A stretch of DNA of 8,108 bases from Sphingomonas sp. Lineage in GTDB: Bacteria > Pseudomonadota > Alphaproteobacteria > Sphingomonadales > Sphingomonadaceae. The notes beneath the pieces were generated by a model. The model was not told the DNA's origin. It was given only the letters and a program-made list of their open reading frames with translations, and ran no database searches. A program made the translations under genes and the position numbers. Where the stretch lies: positions 1-8,108 of the forward strand of contig JAPJRE010000172.1 in the NCBI GenBank assembly GCA_030824725.1. The letters are read 5' to 3'. Positions 5,459 through 8,108 of this stretch are shown here, in pieces (within the stretch, counting starts at the first letter, position 1; each line of letters opens with the position of its first letter).

Positions 5459-5851
5459 ATGTCCCAATCCTCCCCGAATGCGATGAGCCAGGCCGAGCGG
5501 ATCGCCCGCGTCGCCGAACTCAATGACGCGCTTCGCCGGTCCATCCATAGCCCGGGCCGCAACCAGATCGTGATGACTGCGGGCGTTGCGGCGCTGATCG
5601 GCGACGTCGCCCTGTTCCGCGGCTTTCGCCGCCGCGCGGAGATCCTCCGGATCGTGCGCGACTATGACAGCTTCACGCCCGACAACGATCCGATCGACGA
5701 GCATGATTTCGGCCGCTTCGAGTTCGAGGATGCGATCCTCTACTGGAAGATCGACTATTACGATCTCGAGCTCGCCTATGGCTCGCCGGATGCCGCGAAC
5801 CCCGAGGTCACGACGCGCGTGCTCACTATCCTGCTGGCCGACGAATATTGA
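5459..5851 (+). CDS. DUF3768 domain-containing protein
   Basis: A protein of 130 residues, close to full length for this family, which has no established function and is frequent on alphaproteobacterial plasmids and integrative elements. The ATG at 5459 follows AGGAG at 5447-5451; the ATG at 5483 lacks a ribosome binding site. The family signatures are visible in order: RIARVAELNDALRRS (14-28), VMTAGVAAL (38-46), the acidic block DNDPIDEHDFG (75-85), YWKIDYYD (95-102) and SPDAANPEVTTRVLTILLADEY (109-130). Many Asp/Glu and aromatic residues suggest a small soluble acidic cytoplasmic protein. It stands alone, with its own leader and hairpin; the par operon starts after the tandem inverted repeats that follow it. 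Confidence 0.9.
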   Translation: MSQSSPNAMSQAERIARVAELNDALRRSIHSPGRNQIVMTAGVAALIGDVALFRGFRRRAEILRIVRDYDSFTPDNDPIDEHDFGRFEFEDAILYWKIDYYDLELAYGSPDAANPEVTTRVLTILLADEY

Positions 5852-5860
5852 TCCGGCGCA

Positions 5861-5886
5861 GCCATCCCCCCGACCGGGGGGATGGC
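5861..5886 (+). repeat. Perfect 11-bp inverted repeat downstream of the DUF3768 gene (terminator-like)
   Basis: GCCATCCCCCC (5861-5871) and GGGGGGATGGC (5876-5886) are perfect arms around GACC. It begins 9 bases after the DUF3768 stop, which is the place for a terminator, but it is followed by CCGCATAG rather than a T-tract. Its last two bases are shared with the next palindrome. Confidence 0.65.
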
Positions 5887-5918
5887 CCGCATAGTCTGCT
5901 TGAGCAGACTATGCGGGC
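5885..5918. promoter_or_regulatory. 34-bp near-perfect palindrome upstream of the par operon (candidate parS or operator)
   Basis: GCCCGCATAGTCTGCT (5885-5900) and AGCAGACTATGCGGGC (5903-5918) are perfect 16-bp inverted arms separated only by TG. The internal AT-rich step (CATAG/CTATG) and the length exceed what chance gives in this GC-rich DNA. There is no U-tract, so a plain terminator is not the best reading. It lies 124 bases upstream of the first gene of the par operon. Downstream, CCGCAT (5927-5932) and ATGCGGG (5939-5945) repeat its outer half-sites. A role as ParB-binding centromere or as operator for the par operon is inferred from this position; no known parS consensus is matched. 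Confidence 0.55.
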
Positions 5919-6042
5919 AACGGACGCCGCATCCGCAAATGCGGGAGGGGAGGGCGCGGGTCCGAGATGTCGCGCGATTGCGCGTGGCCGGCGCCAGTGG
6001 CGCCGTTCGCTTGCCCGTTCACTGGCTCCAAGGAGACTTATC

Positions 6043-6219
6043 ATGGCCGCATATTTCGCCGCGCATCCCGATCACGCGTTTCTCTTCGCGTTCGGCTGCT
6101 TCGCCCTCACCGTCTATCTGTTCCGCTATGTCGGTCCCGGCATTGGGGGTGGCGGCGACTGGTCCTCGCGCGATCATTATGAGCGCAACCTGCGCGATGG
6201 TCCTGACGACTATTGCTGA
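6043..6219 (+). CDS. Small single-span membrane protein, first gene of the par operon
   Basis: A protein of 58 residues that I do not recognise as a named family. The start is well supported: AAGGAG at 6030-6035, 7 bases before the ATG. Residues 12-30 (AFLFAFGCFALTVYLFRYV) form one hydrophobic helix, followed by a glycine-rich turn (GPGIGGGGDW) and a polar, charged C-terminal tail (SSRDHYERNLRDGPDDYC). It is therefore a probable inner membrane peptide with a soluble tail. Its stop codon TGA overlaps the GAGG ribosome binding site of parA, so the two are probably translationally coupled. Whether it takes part in partition is unknown; the tight linkage makes a role in the operon plausible. A GCCAGTG/CACTGGC inverted repeat (5993-5999, 6020-6026) lies just upstream of its ribosome binding site. 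Confidence 0.7.
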   Translation: MAAYFAAHPDHAFLFAFGCFALTVYLFRYVGPGIGGGGDWSSRDHYERNLRDGPDDYC

Positions 6220-6231
6220 GGTGCCGCGGTC

Positions 6232-6996
6232 ATGAAGACGATCGTCGTCAGCCTGCTCAAGGGCGGGGTCGGCAAGACCTTCCTCGCCAGTCATCTCGCC
6301 TGGTATCTTGCTGAACCGCCTGAGCGCCGCGTCGCCTTCGTCGATCTCGACCCGCAGGGCAGCTCGACGCGGCGCCTGGGCGCCGAGCGGCAAGGCGGAT
6401 TTTCCGCCGACCTGTTCGATCCTGCCGCTGCCCTGTGCGCCGACGGGCAGGCCGGGCTAACCGTGCTCGGTGCCGATCCCCGTCTCCAGATGGTCAAGGC
6501 GGCGCAGGATGTGCGCGACTTCATCGGCCGCTTCCCGGCGCTCCGCCCGCATTTCGACTATTGCGTTATCGATACCGGTCCCAAGTGGGACGAGCTCACC
6601 TTGAGCGCGATGGCGGTCGCCGATGCCGTGATCGCGCCGGTGCAGGTTGCCGAGGATTCGGTCGAATGCGCCAAGATGCTGCTGACCGCGCTGCGCAAGG
6701 CCGAGGCCGCGCGCGCCGGCCGCAAGATCGCTTTCCTCGGGCTCCTCCCCTCGATGGTCAATCCGTTCGACCGGCGCGAGATGGAGAATGCGGTGAAGCT
6801 GGCGCATGCGGTCGGCGAGAAGCTCATGTTCCCGGCCTTCATCAAGGCGCGGCCGACCTACAAGCATGCCGCGGAAAATCATCGTCCGGTATGGCAGGAG
6901 ACCGGCAGCGGCGCCAAGGCGGCGGCCGAGGAGATCCGCGCGGTGCTCGCCGAGATCGAGGGGCGCATGACAAGCCAGGAGGTCGCGGCCGCCTGA
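6232..6996 (+). CDS. parA: ParA-family partition ATPase
   Basis: A protein of 254 residues. ParA ATPases use ATP-dependent nucleoid binding and ParB-stimulated hydrolysis to move plasmid copies apart. The deviant Walker A motif KGGVGKT is at residues 10-16, including the signature lysine K10. The Walker A' motif FVDLDPQGSS is at 36-45, and the Walker B region YCVIDTGP is at 110-117. There is no N-terminal helix-turn-helix, so it is the short ParA form and is unlikely to repress its own promoter alone; that task may fall to ParB. The ATG at 6232 follows GAGG at 6218-6221, which overlaps the stop of the small membrane protein gene. The stop TGA (6994-6996) overlaps the parB start as TGATG. The residues after DTGP (KWDELTLSAMAVADAVIAPVQ) match the usual ParA core. 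Confidence 0.95.
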   Translation: MKTIVVSLLKGGVGKTFLASHLAWYLAEPPERRVAFVDLDPQGSSTRRLGAERQGGFSADLFDPAAALCADGQAGLTVLGADPRLQMVKAAQDVRDFIGRFPALRPHFDYCVIDTGPKWDELTLSAMAVADAVIAPVQVAEDSVECAKMLLTALRKAEAARAGRKIAFLGLLPSMVNPFDRREMENAVKLAHAVGEKLMFPAFIKARPTYKHAAENHRPVWQETGSGAKAAAEEIRAVLAEIEGRMTSQEVAAA

Positions 6997-7943
6997 TGGG
7001 CAAGTTCGACGAGCGCATCGAGGAGTTCGGACTTCTTGTCGGCGACCATGAACGGGCGCGCCGGGTCGAGGATATCGAACTTGCGCGCATCCTGCCCGAC
7101 CCCGGCAATCCCCGGCGCAGCTTCGACGATGACGCGCTCGCCGAGCTGGCCGCCTCGATCGCGTCGCGCGGCGTGCTGCAGCCGATCACGGTTACGCCGC
7201 CCGACGCGAACGGCATGCACCGGATACGTCTGGGCGAGCGCCGCTTCCGCGCATCGCAGCTGGCGGGCCTTGCCACGATCCCCGCGATCGTCGTGCCGGT
7301 CGGCGAGGGAGTGCAACTGCTGGCCGACCAGATCGTCGAGAACGACCAGCGCGCCAATCTGTCGTCGGTCGAGCTCGCCCATGCGATCGCCCGGATGCTG
7401 AAGGGCGGGATGAACCAGGTCGAGATCGCGGCGGCACTCGGCCGATCCAAGCAGTTCGTCTCGCTCTATGCCGCCTATGGCGACATGCCGGCCTATCTCA
7501 AGGCGGCCCTGCCGTTTGCGCCTATTCGCCTTCTCTATGATCTGCACCGGACGGCGAGGGACTACCCTGCCGAGGTCGAGGCCTATGTCGCCAGCTGGGG
7601 CGACGCCGGCGCAACGCTCGCCGCAGGATCGCGCTTCATCGCCGAACTCAAGCAGACGCACCCGGCGCCGGTCCCTCCGCGGGCGCCTGTGGCACAGCCA
7701 TTGGCCCCCACCGACCGCGATCCGGTTCGATCGGGCCTCACGGACAAACCCTCCGCGCCGATCCGATCTCCTAGACTACCGGTCTTGGTCGACGGCTTCC
7801 CTGCGTGGCTCCCGCTGGCGCCTTTGGTCACGGTGATTTTCGAGGATGGCCGCGAGCGTGAAGTCGCTGCCTCGTCGATCGGTCCGACCGGCGAGAGAAG
7901 CGAGGCCTTGCCAACAACTGACCCGCCTCCTCCGCGTTCGTAG
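6996..7943 (+). CDS. parB: ParB-family partition protein, KorB-like
   Basis: A protein of 315 residues. ParB proteins load on parS as CTP-dependent clamps, spread on DNA and activate ParA. Motifs in order: ILPDPGNPRRSFDDDALAELAASI (32-55), LQPITV (61-66), the CTPase box GERRFRA (80-86) and ENDQRANLSSVELA (115-128). A helix-turn-helix follows at about 139-158 (MNQVEIAAALGRSKQFVSLY). Residues 221-262 are a Pro-rich flexible linker. The C-terminal ~40 residues (VLVDGFPAWLP, then VTVIFEDGREREVAASSI) resemble the SH3-like dimerisation domain of KorB of IncP plasmids. The start at 6996 overlaps the parA stop, giving translational coupling; the same frame is open far upstream inside parA without a better start. 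As in KorB, it may also repress plasmid genes. The C-terminal assignment is from pattern memory. Confidence 0.93.
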   Translation: MGKFDERIEEFGLLVGDHERARRVEDIELARILPDPGNPRRSFDDDALAELAASIASRGVLQPITVTPPDANGMHRIRLGERRFRASQLAGLATIPAIVVPVGEGVQLLADQIVENDQRANLSSVELAHAIARMLKGGMNQVEIAAALGRSKQFVSLYAAYGDMPAYLKAALPFAPIRLLYDLHRTARDYPAEVEAYVASWGDAGATLAAGSRFIAELKQTHPAPVPPRAPVAQPLAPTDRDPVRSGLTDKPSAPIRSPRLPVLVDGFPAWLPLAPLVTVIFEDGREREVAASSIGPTGERSEALPTTDPPPPRS

Positions 7944-7963
7944 TTTATCTTGCACGATGGTTT

Positions 7964-7993
7964 GGGCCGTACCCTTCGGGGTGCGGCCCTTTT
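7964..7993 (+). terminator. Rho-independent terminator of the par operon
   Basis: GGGCCGTACCC (7964-7974) and GGGTGCGGCCC (7979-7989) form an 11-bp stem with one G-U wobble around a TTCG tetraloop, followed by TTTT. It starts 20 bases after the parB stop. Confidence 0.9.
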
Positions 7994-8004
7994 CGTGTCG
8001 ATGG

Positions 8005-8108
8005 GCGGGGGCGGCGCCCCACGGCCCCCCCCCAGGACGGGGCCAGCGGGGTTGGTGGGGGGGTGGGGGGCCGGAGGACAAAAGGGGGGCCCAGCGGGGG
8101 GGGATAAA
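8005..8108. other. Homopolymer-rich G/C tail, probable contig-end artefact
   Basis: After the par terminator the sequence becomes runs of G and C (up to eight or nine), with almost no coding character, and ends in GGATAAA. The abrupt change from normal GC-rich sequence to G-runs fits low-quality read ends at a contig boundary. No feature can be supported here. Confidence 0.6.

Noticed and set aside
5243..5704. Minus-strand open frame opposite the DUF3768 gene
   Set aside because: Shadow frame; the plus strand matches DUF3768 over its whole length.
6435..6995. Upstream extension of the parB frame inside parA
   Set aside because: The translated extension is Arg-rich and has no ParB character; the start at 6996 gives the expected ParB N-terminus and overlaps the parA stop.
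6879..7661. 260-codon minus-strand open frame opposite parB
   Set aside because: Shadow of parB; no motif and no initiation signal.
1..8108. tRNA, rRNA, CRISPR, transposase, integrase or replication origin iterons
   Set aside because: Looked for on both strands; nothing with the required structure or repeated units was found apart from the half-sites upstream of the par operon.

Overview
The window is GC-rich throughout, with strong GC bias at third codon positions. Its gene content fits the accessory or backbone DNA of a large plasmid or integrative element from an alphaproteobacterium, most likely a sphingomonad (Sphingobium, Novosphingobium or Sphingopyxis type). This assignment rests on remembered family resemblance of the proteins (DUF2493, DUF3768, the ssb variant, the thermonuclease-like protein and KorB-like ParB); no search was run. 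No rRNA, tRNA, CRISPR array, transposase or replication initiator gene was seen.

Layout. Bases 1-215 are the 3' end of an arsH-type flavoprotein gene, so an arsenic resistance operon probably lies just to the left. Bases 216-5851 hold mostly single genes, most of them with their own GC-rich leader, ribosome binding site and, in several cases, an intrinsic terminator. In order they are: a DUF2493 (SLOG-type) protein (563-1504); a 222-residue protein that looks like a fusion (1618-2286); a single-stranded DNA-binding protein (2694-3101); a secreted, cysteine-rich thermonuclease-like protein on the minus strand (3177-3611); a 54-residue protein (3917-4081); a helical protein carrying an Rx4H motif of HEPN type (4189-4710); a minus-strand protein with two cysteine pairs (4849-5199); and a DUF3768 protein (5459-5851).

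Bases 6043-7943 form one tight operon: a 58-residue single-span membrane peptide, parA and parB. The parA stop and parB start overlap, and a strong terminator follows parB. This is the partition module of the replicon. ParB has the GERRxRA and ENxQR CTPase motifs, a helix-turn-helix, a Pro-rich linker and a KorB-like C-terminal domain, so it may act both in segregation and as a repressor. Directly upstream of this operon (5861-5945) lie two abutting perfect inverted repeats and four ATGCGGG-type half-sites. This is the most striking non-coding structure in the window and the best candidate for the centromere (parS) or operator.

The last ~100 bases (about 8005-8108) are homopolymeric G/C-rich sequence that looks like a degraded contig end rather than biology.
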